A stretch of DNA of 64,000 bases, from NCBI GenBank assembly GCA_949317995.1, contig OX439047.1, positions 51,161,505 to 51,225,504 of the forward strand, written 5' to 3'. Source of the stretch: Acholoe squamosa. Taxonomy: Eukaryota > Annelida > Polychaeta > Phyllodocida > Polynoidae. Both the position numbers and the translations under genes were made by a program. The stretch's first letter is position 1. Each line of letters starts with the position of its first letter. This document shows positions 30,082-41,819 of this stretch, piece by piece. The notes beneath the pieces were generated by a model, which was not told the origin of the DNA, ran no database searches, and saw only the letters and a list, made by a program, of their open reading frames with translations.

Positions 30082-30438
30082 TGTAGGGGCTCATAGATCG
30101 TGATATAGTGTGAGCGTCTCCCTCGAGAGGGCGTTTCAAGCGGTGCGCCCATCACCAGTAGTCACTAGAGGTCTCCTCGACCACTGGTCTCTGCAGGGTG
30201 GTGGCAGCACTGTTCGCCTCGCCCCAGCTCCTACCTGGGGCCGGGGAAGGCGTTAGTCTGACTCTGCCTGCCAACGGAGTCGGACCACCTTTACCTGAGC
30301 TTGCACATAGCTAAGCAGTACACTTCGAGGTGGATGTAAAACATATACCGTAATAAATACGTGCCGGTTGCACTAACCCGAGATACCTTGTCTGGTTTTC
30401 ACTTCGAACTAGTCGAGACCTTAATCTGAACCATTACA
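30082..30438 (+). repeat. TE-B 3' LTR
   Basis: 357 bp, begins TGTAGGGGCTCA and ends CCATTACA. Four of its five differences from the 5' LTR (30093, 30138, 30157, 30427) are CpG changed to CpA or TpG; the fifth is G to C at 30432. It is followed by the target duplication CTTT. Confidence 0.95.
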
Positions 30439-31357
30439 CTTTATCATCGGGATCACCATGGCTGCAATCTGTTATGGGTCTTAAGCTGCCATCTGGTTTT
30501 AAAATAGCCCCCAGTGAATGTATACACTGAGGTCTATTAAGAACCCTTTTGACTTTACCATCAATTAACTCCTTCCTTACCAGATCGTCCATTTGGCATT
30601 TTACACCTTCTTTGATTATGGAATGGTAATTTTTTTGAAAATAAGAATCATAATCCACATCAACTATTTTGAAGCCATTACGAACACCGTCTAGGAAATA
30701 AGCATAATTACAATCGATTTCCTCAAACCCCATGCATTCATCAAAGAAGGCATGTGGGTTGAGTTGGAGGCACATGCCATCTAAGACATGAACGGCATCA
30801 CAATCCAAAGGACAAGGTCTAAACCATTCAACACCATCGACAAATCTGGAAGTGTAGATAGTAGGAGTTAATATAATGTCTCCAGTATCTGGTAATGACT
30901 CTGAAGAAGTGACATGATTTGAACCACAAGGAATTTCGAATTTGTTGACATCCCATAATAAACTGTATTCCAGTTCACTGGTATTGTCAGAATCATAGGA
31001 ATTTATAATTTCACAATCTATGCCAGATTCTTCGGAGTCACTAAACCCTGAATCAGAATCCACTAAGGCCTTGTTAAATTGGGTGTTCCGGTCTCCTGGA
31101 GGCAATTTTTTACTCAAGTTGGGCAAATCAAACATACCTGAGCTGGATTCAAGGCCGGATTGGCCTGCGGAGGGTCCAATAACACTAGAATTAGGCCTTA
31201 AAACATTGCCTGCGGCCGAAAACCTGCTTTCCGGAAGTCCAGGGCGGCCATCTTGGCCTCCGCAGTGAAGGATTGAGCTGGCTTGTGATTGGTCGGTCAT
31301 AGCAGAAAAATGGACGTTTGGCCCCTGTGACAAGGAGTCTGTGGCATTGTGGCCCAA
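30439..31357 (-). pseudogene. DIRS ORF: linker and N-terminus of reverse transcriptase
   Basis: A 307-residue ORF on the minus strand. Most is Ser/Asp-rich and probably disordered. Its end, IHSLGAILKPDGSLRPITDC, is the entry motif of DIRS-type RT. It runs straight into the 3' LTR of TE-B and continues, after removal of TE-B and one CTTT copy, at 16271. The ORF shows that TE-B landed in a DIRS coding sequence. DGLVRKELIDG-type residues before the motif fit the usual RT N-terminal helices. Confidence 0.8.
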
Positions 31358-31399
31358 GGATAGACGTTCGATCCATTTCCCATAGGTCCAGCATTGGGT

Positions 31400-31798
31400 C
31401 TAACCGACCCTGCCGTCCTCTAATTCACGTAATGATCTATTATTTGCCGCTCTGATGCTTGCCAATTCTAGCTCTAATTCTCTACGCTGGGAAATACGCA
31501 CAATATCAGCCTTTCTAGTTTTTTCAACTTCAATTTCGCGAAGCAAATCACCGTTTTCTCCCAAATAATCAGTAGAGTCCTCCTCAGGCTCATCAGTTGG
31601 CTGTCCTTCCCCGAGGCAGCCGGTCGCTCTGCTTAGCCTCCGTGGTACCGGTTGCTCCCAGCTCGTCACGGTCGGCTGAATCCGGTAATAATTCCAAATT
31701 CTCCGAAGAATAACGCTTCCCCGGGTTGGCCACCCCACAATTCGGGCACTTGGCCGCATTACCGTGGTAAGAAGTATCGCAGGTCACACATTTAGTCA
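31400..31798 (-). pseudogene. DIRS gag-like ORF with zinc ribbon and coiled coil
   Basis: The start MTKCVTCDTSYHGNAAKCPN, then CGVANPG, has two C-x2-C pairs like a small zinc ribbon. After about 65 codons the frame changes (near 31610-31650) to an acidic coiled-coil stretch (LREIEVEKTRKADIVRISQR) that ends at 31400. It sits between terminal repeat A1 and RT, where DIRS elements keep their gag-like ORF. The family assignment rests mainly on position. Confidence 0.6.
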
Positions 31799-31817
31799 TG
31801 ATGATTGGTACATTCAG

Positions 31818-32000
31818 AAAAAAATCTCCAATGTGAGATCGGTGGTTCTTCCTGGGGCTAGGCAATATGGCCGACTACAAGGGCCACCAGTGAAGGAACC
31901 TGTTACATAACACCTGAATGGAAGTGGTGACATCTAGTAATACATTGGGAACTGCTACTGCCCATTTATCACCACTTATATGCGCGCATATAAGTAGCTT
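31818..32000 (-). repeat. DIRS terminal repeat A1
   Basis: About 183 bp, nearly identical and in the same orientation as A2 (13768-13951). It contains a GCGCGC-centred palindrome. It marks the 5' boundary of the DIRS element; host-like DNA starts at 32001. Confidence 0.85.
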
Positions 32001-32017
32001 CTTAATGCTGAGTGCAT

Positions 32018-32195
32018 GGGCAAGGTATGTGAGCCTGGGGTCTGAGGCAGGGTATGGTAGGCCTATATGATACTTGGGGCGTGGACACTGGTGGACAGAA
32101 TATGAGCTTGGATTCTAAGGCAGGGTATGGTACATGATACTGTGGCATGGACAAGGATTGTGAGCTTGTATGCTGAGGCAAGACATAGTATGGGC
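32018..32195. repeat. Degenerate tandem repeat, about 60 bp, three copies
   Basis: Three diverged copies share GTGAGCCTGG/ATGAGCTTGG, GGCAGGGTATGGTA and GTGGACA. No coding potential. Confidence 0.5.
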
Positions 32196-32768
32196 ATACA
32201 TTATAGGGTTATTTCTAGCATGGTCCTCAGAAGCCAAAATATTCATTTGCTTGAAGACAGTGGGTAGAATTATGAAAGTTCCTTCAGGAATATAACTGCC
32301 TATATCTCATGTTTACATTGGCGCAGCACACCTTACAATTGAGAGCTTTTGGAGCTAGAAGATCAGGACATTCAATATGATGACACCTATGAGGATACCC
32401 AAGAGCATCCAAAATGGGTACCTCTACCCTAATCACATCCATGCCAAGATTTCATGTAATATAATAAATGACTCGAGAAATTAAATGTCCACACAAAACC
32501 AAACAAATTCAAGTACAGCTCAATAATTTTATTGGGGTTTATAACACCGAGAATATGGGGGAAGTGATCATTTGAATGCAACGTTTCGTTTATTTTCAAT
32601 AAACTTCTTCAGGCAATATAATAAATGCCAATAAACAAAATTTATTTAGAATAGATCAGATTTAGGATTGACAGATCAATAGTCTGCCGTTTAAGTTAAT
32701 ATAGGTCTAGATATACCTATCCAACCCAGACTATGGGTCGCGATGAGTTGGGTGTCAACAGTGGCAAA
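32196..32768. other. Non-coding host DNA with a retroelement-like motif
   Basis: No ORF is supported. Near 32580-32615 on the plus strand is AACGTTTCGTTT followed by TTCTTCAGG, a motif combination common at the ends of some invertebrate retroelements. This assignment is tentative. Confidence 0.3.
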
Positions 32769-32924
32769 GACATGATCCATGAGTAGAGCCCTGGGTTTGC
32801 CTATCACAACCATTGAATAGCTCTTTAAGGGCTGCATAGTGCTAATGACATGATCCATGAGTAGAGCCCTGGGTTTGCTTATCACAACCATTGAATAGCT
32901 CTTTAAGGGCTGCATAGTGTTATT
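32769..32924. repeat. 78-bp tandem duplication
   Basis: Two nearly identical copies starting GACATGATCCATGAGTAGAG at 32769 and 32847. A poly-G run (about 32979-32988) follows shortly after. Confidence 0.85.
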
Positions 32925-34713
32925 GTAAATTCCCTTGTATAAATGTTGGCTTGTACGGGAACTCAACCTAGGAGGGTGGGGGGGGGGGTAGAGGTCAAAT
33001 ATGTTCAGACAGTTCAAACAGTTCCAGCATCACATGACTGCATAGTGCTATGTCTAGACCAATTAACAGATTCCCGCTTAACCCTTTAAGAGCCGCTAAT
33101 GCATTAATCATCATGCCTACCGGTCGTCATGGTGAGTAACTCGTCAGGGCTGCATTCATGCATCATGCCAACCCCACAGGTTTGTCATGGTGTTCTAGTG
33201 CTGGCGAGCAGTCTCACCAGCACTCCATTGGTGTATCATGAGGACCAATGGGCATGATGCACTCCTGCTTCAGCAGCCCTTAGAGGGCTAATGAATTATT
33301 TGCACGTTCCCCCATGCAAGTACTACTTTGTTACATACTTCTCTTCCATCTTTAAATTGCTGTCTAGTTGCATGATACCCAAGCACCATGCCCTATCAAG
33401 GGGACTTCTGGTTAGCCTTCAAAACCTCATACTGCTGATATCCTCAATTTGGCAGTTAAGGCTCTGATAGTAAAGATAATTTTATTACAGAATCCTATGG
33501 CAAAACACATGTTCAACTTTCAAATGTCATGTCTTTTCCCCCACATTCTGTCACCTGATGGAAACATTTCTTGGCAATGCAATTGCTGGAGTACATTTCT
33601 ATAGATCCAATTTCTTCTGAATCACCTACATATCTGTACAGCTTTGCATTGACGTTTCCCCATAATAATTCAACCTATTCAGATACTTCAACGTGATACT
33701 TCTTAGAATCGTTCATTAAAAACAACAAGCCGCTTATTTGTATGCAAATCATTTTAATGAAAGACATTTTCATGAACAATGTAATGATAGAATTTTCAGA
33801 GAACCCATTTCTAGAGGATATGCCAATGACAAGAGTTGAATGTTAAGAGCACCGATTACACATATACATAGAGAGAGATCATATACATATTATCTTTGAC
33901 ATTAACACTTTTCATTAATTATCGCCCACTCAAAGGACACAATGGGGAGCAAGGTGTACATAGACCACTTAATAGGAATAGGTAAGGACACCAAGTACTG
34001 TAGGCCTAGATACCAAAAGGAATACACCAGGCAGATGATGTATTGTATAAAGTGTCTCTTGAGAAATTCCTATAGAGCAGGTTATAACTGATTCTTTGGA
34101 ACTGAATTCCTCATGCTACCCTCTAATATTCATGAATTCCTAAACGTATTCAAGTTCACTTTCTTTATGATATCTAGTGTATTGGGTACCAATTCACAAC
34201 GGGATTGGCAGATATTTGTCACTTACATGTACACTCTTCTTTTCAATCATTCAAGTCAACATGTGCCCTTTTCTGATGAGAGTGGGGGTGAGATGTTCAC
34301 TGAGCTAGACACGGCATGAGCTGATCTTTGTCTGGGTCAGGCGACGGACTAACCCACAAATACAAAGAAATCCACACTACATTAATATTACACACACTGT
34401 TATGTGTATATCATACACCCTGGTATGATTATCCATGTCCAGGGGCGTTGTCTCCAACCATTGCCTACAGCAGAGGGGGTTACTGTTTACAGTCTCTACA
34501 ATGTGATGGTGCCATCTTACAATTAGTTTTGACGCTACACAATCAGGATGACGGGAAGGAGAAATGAAATTGAAGTCACTTCCACGGGGATCGCCCAGCA
34601 AACTGGTTCCCAAGCTAGAGTCATACAGGATCTTGTTTGGTTTATCAGGGTTTATCAGCCTTAGCCATTGTTGAGAATAAAGGAGTTCCACTTATACATT
34701 TACTTGCAAGAAG
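32925..34713. other. Non-coding DNA, including probable 3' UTR of the host gene
   Basis: No convincing ORF. 33070-33300 is rich in imperfect inverted ATCATGCC/GGCATGAT motifs and may be a decayed MITE. On the minus strand an AATAAA signal at about 33480 lies 1.2 kb past the stop of the host gene, a candidate polyadenylation site. Confidence 0.35.
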
Positions 34714-37700
34714 CTAGTACGCTTGTATGGTCAGCTGTGGCATCTCCATATCATCTGTAGAGTCATCTGTGGTGGGTTCAGCCACGTTTTGATCCTGAGG
34801 AGCACCTTCTTCAGTTTCATCTCTTTCGTGTCGCTCCAGCACCGGGAGCGCTGTGTCAACTGCAGCCTCCTCTGAGGCTATGTTATTATTACTCTCCTTC
34901 CGTGGTTCGTCACCAGGTGCACAATCCTTGCTCTGTTCTGCAGTAGACTGTGCCACTGTATCATCACTAGATGGCGTGGCGGCACCATCACAGGCAGATG
35001 GAATGTCATCTGCTTCCTGAGGCATGGTCTCTGCAGCTTTTGGTGAGATACTGCGTTCCTCGCCCGACTGTCTCTTTTGGGCAAGCTGTTTGAGGGAACT
35101 GCCTGGGGCGTGTGCAATCTTAATCTGTGCCATGTCATTGCTGGCTGAGCTCTGCTTCCGTTGTGTGTGTAATGTATGGTGTGGTGAAACATTTCCTTGT
35201 TGATTGCTTCCTGTAACACTAGCAGTTTCACTAACTGTTAATTGTTGATTTGTAGCAAGGCGTTTACTTTCTGACGGTGAGCCAGAAAGGTTTTGATCAC
35301 AGCCTGAGTTGTTAAACTTTTCAGTATCAAGCTGGTTCGTGTCACTATCACTCGCATCTAACACACAAACACTCTGTTCGTTTTGGGTTGTACTAGAAAC
35401 AAGTTCCTTGTTGCTTGACTTTGGAGTGTCTCCCTCATCATGACCACAACTTCTGTTTCCTACCACTTGAGAAATGGCTTCCTGAGATCTTATTTCTGGG
35501 ATTACAATGCCTTGGGATACCCTTAGATTACTGACATCATGCTCATGAGAGTGTAGCGGTATATTAGACAGGAAGGCAACCCCTGTGTACAAGGGGGGCA
35601 TGTTAAAATCTGCGCTTGTACTGGTTGTTGTAATCAGACAAGAGTTGTAGAGACTACTTGTGATGATAGTGTCAGACTTAGTTGACCTCAATGGAGCTTT
35701 GGTATAACTGACAGCAGTTCTAGAATTACTAAGCAGAGGGGAAAGTACTGAAATTTTAACTTCATCTTCCTTAAGATTTGAAACTGTCTCTTCTTTTTTA
35801 TCGTGATACTGTTCAGCATCTCTTGTTTCAGGTTGTTGCTTTATGTCTTGAAGGTGTACCTGTTTGTCATTCTGACTCTCATCCTTGGAAACCTCAACCA
35901 AAACCATTGGTGGGCCGCTGCCTTGTACAGTGGCCACATCGGCAATATTCCTGGTGTCCTTCTTGGATGGGCACTCCTTACAGGCTGATGGTCTGAAGAC
36001 TTCACTTTTGTCCCCGTCGGGCGCAGGGTTATTTTCGATCGTCTCCACCTCTGTGGTCCACGACTGAGAGGTTGTCACATCAGCACTTACTACTAGTGGC
36101 ATAGGAGGTGCCACATCAACCACTGCTGTAACTGGTGTAGTCGGTGTTACCTCAACCTTAGGGGTTGCTTCTTTAAGGGAAGCTTTCTCAACCATTGCCT
36201 TTGATATATTTCGGGATGGCACCTCTACCAATGCTTTAGATGTCTCAGAGGATGGCTTCTCTACCGGCTTAGATGGCTCAGGGAATGGCACTTCTACCAC
36301 TGCCTTAGATGGCTCAGGGGATGGCACCTCTACCACTGCCTTAGATGGCTCAGGGGATGGCACCTCTACCACTTCCTTAGTTGGCTCAGGGGATGGCACC
36401 ACTACCACTGCCTTAGATGGCTCAGGGGATGGCACCTCTTCTCTAGCCTCAGATATCTTGAGAGATGGCACCTCTACCTCTGCCTTAGATATTTTAGGGG
36501 ATGACACCTCTATCACTGCCTTAGCTGGCACCTCTACCATTGCCTTACATGGCTCAGGGGATGACACCTTTACCGCTGTCTTAGATGGCTCAGCGGATGG
36601 CACCTCTATTGCTGCCTTAGGGGATGGCACCTCTACTCCTGCCTTAGATGGCTCAGGGGATGGCTCCTCTATCACTGCCTTAGCTGACACCTCTACCATT
36701 GCCATAGATGGCTCAGGAGATGGCACCTCTACCATTGCCTTAGATGGCTCAGGGGATGGCACCTCTACCATTGCCTTAGATGTCTCAGGGGTTGGCACCT
36801 CTACTTCTGACGTCGTAGGATTAGAGTGTGTGACTGAGAGAGAGGATGACGCCACTGTTGATGATGATGAGCCTTGAATGCTTGATTTTACTCTTGATGG
36901 TGTTAATGATTCTGAGGAAGATGGCTTAGGTATTGCTGACAGTGACAATGATGTTGATTGTGAGACTGGCAGTGGTTGTATGAGTTGCTTTGACAAGGTA
37001 GGTGTGGTTGACAATGTCGCCCCAGCTAGCAATGGCACTGGTGTAGATGTCCTCAACCTTACCGAAGCTGCTGATGACACCTGTACCAGTGGCATAACTG
37101 CTGTCACCATTGACGTTGACAGCTTTGCTGCTGTCGGCAGTGTCACTGATGTAACCCCTGACGTCACTGCTATCAATGGAACAGTCAATAGTTTCTTTTC
37201 ACCGGGCACTGGACGTACCTCACTATGGAAATCACAGACACGGGCCATCACATTAGGACTGCACGAGCCACTGGGGCACACAGAGGTGGAAGAAGAAGCA
37301 CTGGTTGGTAAGGAGTAGGTAGCCTTAGATGAGCAGCTCAAGGCAAAGTGAGCAACAGAAGACGGGAACCTTTCCACTTTCCAATGAGTGGGTTTTTGGG
37401 CGTTAGTATTTCCAATACGTAGAGTACTTGCCATTCTGGTGGTTGCCTCTGTTTTGTTCTGATCACATGAGAGTTTCTTAGGTTTTTCATAACTTAATTT
37501 GATACAAGCATCCTTCTTGATAGGCTCATCTAAAGAGGCATGAACACTGTCCTCACGTGGTGCTCTAACAGATGGCACTTCGAATTGATTACTCAAGGTG
37601 TTTGATGCAGCAGCTACATCCTTTACAATTGGCAGCGTACATACGGTTTCCATTCTATCACAGACAAGCTCATCGGTTTCTGCTAAGGGAGTAGACTTTT

Positions 37701-38020
37701 CTGTGTGATAAATAACCTTAACTGAAGACTCAATGAAAGGTAACTGTTCTGTCTCAACACCCAGTATAAGGCGCAGTGCATTAGTTAACTCTAGGATTTC
37801 GACTAGGTCCTCTGTGGTTGTGTCACTGCTGTGGATACTTGAACAAGGCAGGGAAGTTAATGATGATGGCATTGGTCCCTGTCTCTCTGCTACTCCTTTT
37901 CCGAGTACTAACTTCCAGTCACACTGGAGGATTTCTACATCAGGATGTGATGCCATGAAGAAATCCTTGCCACAGCCAAGTTGGGACAAGACGTCCTCCA
38001 GCAGGTGGTAGTTGAGTGCC
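34714..38020 (-). CDS. Host gene, final exon: large Ser/Pro-repeat protein
   Basis: The exon begins at 38020 after a clear acceptor (TTCTTTCATTTCAG on the minus strand) and runs 1101 codons to the stop at 34714. It joins in phase to exon 1 (63166-63341), giving about 1160 residues. The start (ALNYHLLEDVLSQLGCGKDF) looks folded. The rest is low-complexity Ser/Thr/Glu/Pro, with about 20 degenerate 11-residue repeats of the type VEVPSPEPSKA in the middle third. The C-terminus is acidic (STDDMEMPQLTIQAY). No known domain is recognised. Residues encoded upstream of 38020 in the open frame are intron. The repeat block suggests expansion by replication slippage. A scaffold or nuclear role would be a guess. 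Confidence 0.8.
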
Positions 38021-38429
38021 CTGAAATGAAAGAAATAATAATGAGTGAAAGATGTAAAAAGCAAATGATGCAAAACAACATCGTATCTGGCTGTCTCAAT
38101 TTTTTACTACCTTGCATAATTTTTTGGATGTGTTTATTTCAGCAATGATGGTTAGATGCATCTAAATGCTATCAGAAACATGCCTTTTTGAATGTTTACA
38201 TCAAACAGAGTAGGTGCAAGTTAGAATATGAGTGTGAGTCCTAATTAGAGAATAGACAGCGACCTTCTTATTCTTAATAGGGGCTGTTAAAGACCATTTC
38301 AGGCCATAGGGGACTTGCTGGACAAAGTTTCGAAAATTTGCCTACAGATTCTTTTTTTTTTAAAACTGCATGGGGAAACATTGCGAAATTCCTGTGGAAT
38401 ACCCTGAAACCTAAGATGGCTGCCATAGA

Positions 38430-39400
38430 TGCCAAATTTCCGATGAAAACCTCTTATTTTGCCCTCAAAATCTCAATTTATCCATGAATATGGTTGTGTA
38501 ATGGCTCAAAACGAAGGTCTTTCTAAGGAAAATTATACCCAATGGGGAACACTGATTTTCAGGTCCTGTGGTTACCATGGCAACAGAGAATTCATGTACC
38601 TGGGGCCAGAGTTAAGATAAAAAAAAAAAAAAACTCATTTTCCCCTCAAAATTTCAATTTATCCATAAATATTGTCATGTAATGGAAATCATAAACAAAG
38701 GGAAATATTGATTTTCAGATACTGTGGTTACCATGGCAACAGAGAATTAATGTACCAGGGTCTTATCTTGCCATTGAAATCTCAATTTATCCATTGATAT
38801 TGTCGTGTAAGGGCTCAAAACATGGGTCTTTGAAAGGAAAATCATACACTGTGGGAAAAATTGACTTACAGGTCCCGTGGTTACCATGTCAAAGGAGAGT
38901 TCATGTGCCTCGGGCCAACAATTCTTTTTTTTTTGCCAATGAGTATGATCTTCAATGAATATGGTCATGTAATAGCTCAAAATGAAGGTCTCTGTGAAAT
39001 CATGCACAAAGGGATATAGTTATTTCAGGTTTTGTCGTTACAATGACAACAGAGCATTTAGATGACCAAGGCCAGATTTCTGATAGTAGACCATTATTTT
39101 GACATAAAAATCTAAAATCATCAATGAATATGGTCATGTAATAGCTCATGACAAAAGTTATGCTGACTCATGGGAACCATACAATAAAGGAAATATTAAT
39201 TTTTAGGTGCTGTAGTTATCACAGCAACAGCAAATTTAGATAGCTGGGGCAAGATTCCTGATGAAAATCTTTTCCTTTGCCAGTAAAATCTCCATAATTC
39301 AATAGATATTGCCATGCAGTATCTCAAAAGGACAGTCCCAGGGAGATCGTGTCCAATAGAAAGTATTGTTTTTAGGTGCTGTGGTTACCATGACAACAGA
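38430..39400. repeat. Tandem array, about 155-178 bp units, with X-box-like cores
   Basis: Six diverged units. Each contains a version of GTTACCATGGCAAC at 38571, 38727, 38880, 39037, 39215 and 39384; the first two are exact. That 14-mer fits the RFX X-box consensus GTNRCC-N2-RGYAAC. Units also share CTCAATTTATCCATGAATAT-type and TCATGTAATGGCTCAAAA blocks. The array lies in the host intron, 0.4-1.4 kb upstream of the last exon. Enhancer activity is unproven. Confidence 0.75.
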
Positions 39401-39428
39401 TTCTGTATACAGCATTAGCATATTAGGC

Positions 39429-40232
39429 TATGGAGACACCCACATACTGCACCCTGTAGCCTATCTGCAGCACAATGGCCCCACATACTGCACACTGTAG
39501 CCTGTCTGCAGCACCATGGCCCCACGTACTGCGGCCTGTAGCCTATTTGCAGCACCATGGCCCCACGTAATGTAGCCTGTAGCCTGTCTGCAGCACCATG
39601 GCCCCACATACTGCACCCTGTAGCCTGTCTGCAGCACCATGGCCCCACGTTCTGCACCCTGTAGCCTGTCTGAAGCACCATGGCCCCACGTACTGCAGCC
39701 TGTAGCCTGTCTGCAGCACCATGGCCCCACGTTCTGCACCCTGTAGCCTGTCTGAGGCACCATGGCCCCACGTACTGCAGCCTGTAGCCTGTCTGCAGCA
39801 CCATGGCCCCATGTACTGCAGCCTGTAGCCTGTCTGCAGCACCACGGCCGCATGCCTATCTGCAGCACCATGGCCCCACATACTGCACCCTGTAGCCTGT
39901 CTGCAGCACCATGGCCCCACATACTGCACCCTGTCTGCAACACCATGGCCCCACATACTGCACATTGTAGCCTGTCTGCAGCACCATGGCCCCACGTACT
40001 GCGGCCTGTAGCCTGTCTGCAGCACCATGGCCCCACGTACTGTGGCCTGTAGCCTATCTGCAGCACCATGGCCCCACGTACTGCGGCCTGTAGCCTGTCT
40101 GCAGCACCATGGCCCCACGTACTGCGGCCTGTAGCCTGTCTGCAGCACCATGGCCCCACGTTCTGCACCCTGTAGCCTGTCTGCAGCACCATGGCCCCAC
40201 GTACTGCACCCTGTAGCCTATCTGCAGCACCA
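39429..40232. repeat. 41-bp minisatellite, about 19 copies
   Basis: The unit, starting GCACCATGGCCCCACGTACT, repeats with a 41-bp period (for example 39981, 40022, 40063), with a few short or partial units near 39850-39950. Because 41 is not a multiple of three and no unit brings a minus-strand stop, all three minus-strand frames stay open for long stretches. I regard these ORFs as a by-product. Confidence 0.95.
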
Positions 40233-41464
40233 TGATCCATGGTCCAAACCTCCTACACTGTTATTTGGAGGATAAGGCGTGATGTGTCAGATTGCTTTGA
40301 GAATATAATGGTGCACTGAGATGGCTCTACGGGTTTTGGTGGAAGATGGTGAAACCATTAGGTGATATAACTTGAGCATATGATATCATTAAGGACACAA
40401 TATCTCAGCCATTACAACCATTGACCATAGCAGACGTTGGATACAGACCTTGCTGGTGAGTGGAGGGATGTTGTCTGTCCATATGCCTCTCAGCAGTCAC
40501 CAGCATCACCCCCTACCCACTGGCACAGCAACCCATCCCCTCCACACACACAAACACATCACCACCGTGGCAACCAGGCTGCCCTCTCCCTCTCTCCTGA
40601 ATAATTCCAGCTTCCAACCCACCCCCTCTCCCCTCCTACCCCTATTCCTACCTCACCATCTCTGCACCTACCTGTCTGTGCCTTGCAAAACCAACCCCCT
40701 AGCCCCTCATACTTTCTCATTTGGTCCCTTCTGTTTTACCAAGCATTATTTGTCTTGTCTAACCTAACAGCATATATCTTCCCTTTCCCTGTTCTTTGAT
40801 GCCCCTGTCTCTTCTCTTCCATGTGACTCTTATTACGCTTTACAGGTCATGTAATTCTGATAACTTGGATAACGGATTTTTTCACTTCAGAGTTTATTTG
40901 CATATTTTCAACCCCAAAATTTGTTAAAAATCAGGGGATGCGCCCCCTCCTTTTGGGCCTCGCCCCCTCCTTTTCAGTAGAAAAGCCTGTAGCCTGTAGC
41001 CTTTTCAGTAGAAAAGCCTGTAGCCTGTCTACAGGGTGTAGAACCTGTTATACTGACTTGTCAATTTCGTCCCAGCCACTCAAGACTCAACAGCCAATCA
41101 TGGCCTGTAGTGATTGGTCAAGACATAGCGGCTACATTTGATGCAATGTCTCTACCTGTGGGGGAAGGGGGGCACACCCTATTATAATGTTACTACTGTA
41201 TGCACATGGTTTTTCATATATCCTGAAGTACACCCCCCCCCGAATGTCTCTACCAATCTCTCTTTGCTCTTGCTTCTACATTTTCCAAAGTTATATGTCT
41301 TTTACCAATCTTCTAACAATAGGACTTTGCTCATATTCTCCTGTAGCGAATCGTGAATTCCCGCACATCATGTACTGACTCTCAGGAGTCGGTCATCGGG
41401 TAATCCCAGTTCCCCTCTCTGTCACCCCAGTACAGGCGTGGGTGGAAGGTAGAAAATGTTGTAC
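40233..41464. other. Intron DNA, partly pyrimidine-rich, no gene seen
   Basis: 40500-40800 is CT-rich with C-runs. Around 40980-41040 there is a short array of CCTGTAGCCTGTAGCC-type repeats related to the neighbouring minisatellite. No ORF is supported. Confidence 0.5.
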
Positions 41465-41511
41465 AGGGAAGTAGCTCAGCGGTAGAGCAATCGTCTGAAG
41501 GCTGAGAGGCC
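41465..41511 (+). repeat. tRNA-like sequence (possible SINE head)
   Basis: GGGAAGTAGCTCAGCGGTAG resembles a pol III A box and D arm, followed by a CTGAAGG anticodon-like loop. No proper T arm or acceptor stem follows, so it is not a functional tRNA. It may be the 5' part of a tRNA-derived SINE. Confidence 0.35.
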
Positions 41512-41819
41512 GAAACGTTTTTGCCGACCCCTACACTCCAAAGACTGTCTTTGTGTCGACTTTGTCTTTCATAATCCTATCATTGTCTCATAAAATTATC
41601 ACAAAAATGAAAGAAATCTTCAAAAATAGGAGTAATAGAGAGATTTAAGCCTAGCAATAGGGGTATGAGAGAAATTGATATATCTTATATTTGTGAAATG
41701 TTATATTTCTATAGCTGAAAAAGACCACTAGAACCACCTATAATTTTCTACTAATCTTACCCATTTTCTTTAACATTTACAAATATTTCCGACCATTCTC
41801 TTTAGAATTATTATAAGTG
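41512..41819. other. AT-rich intron DNA flanking TE-C
   Basis: Nothing recognised. It ends with AGTG (41816-41819), the left copy of the TE-C target duplication. Confidence 0.5.

Larger units (their letters stand above)
16272..30438 (+). mobile_element. TE-B: 14.2-kb Ty3/Gypsy-type element with full accessory cassette
   Basis: Two 357-bp LTRs (16272-16628 and 30082-30438) differ at five positions. CTTT lies immediately outside both (16268-16271 and 30439-30442) as the 4-bp target duplication. Between them are a tRNA-His-like primer site, gag, pol, a spacer, accessory ORFs X, Y and Z, a 1452-bp tandem duplication and a G-rich polypurine tract. Damage is slight: one extra A within pol and frame changes in Y. 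This is the reference copy for the family and the youngest visible insertion, nested inside the DIRS RT. Confidence 0.95.
13732..32000 (-). mobile_element. DIRS-like tyrosine-recombinase retroelement, split by TE-B
   Basis: Minus-strand order is terminal repeat A1 (31818-32000), a gag-like ORF, RT/RNase H, tyrosine recombinase, then B1-A2-B2 repeats (14032-13732). Split direct repeats and a tyrosine recombinase downstream of RT/RNase H are the hallmarks of the DIRS/Ngaro/PAT order. TE-B (16272-30438) interrupts its RT, and TE-A abuts its B2 repeat. No methyltransferase domain was noticed. The element is dead: RT and recombinase both carry frameshifts. Confidence 0.85.

Noticed and set aside
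38021..38073. N-terminal extension of the large minus-strand ORF, starting MHHLLFTSFTHYYFF
   Set aside because: It reads through a pyrimidine tract and TTTCAG splice acceptor; the phase match to exon 1 shows this part is intron.
39429..40232. CRISPR-like array
   Set aside because: The repeats are directly contiguous with no unique spacers, and the context is eukaryotic.
39415..40240. Long minus-strand ORFs of 129, 202 and 259 codons rich in Cys, Gly and Gln
   Set aside because: They are three frames of one 41-bp minisatellite, not genes.
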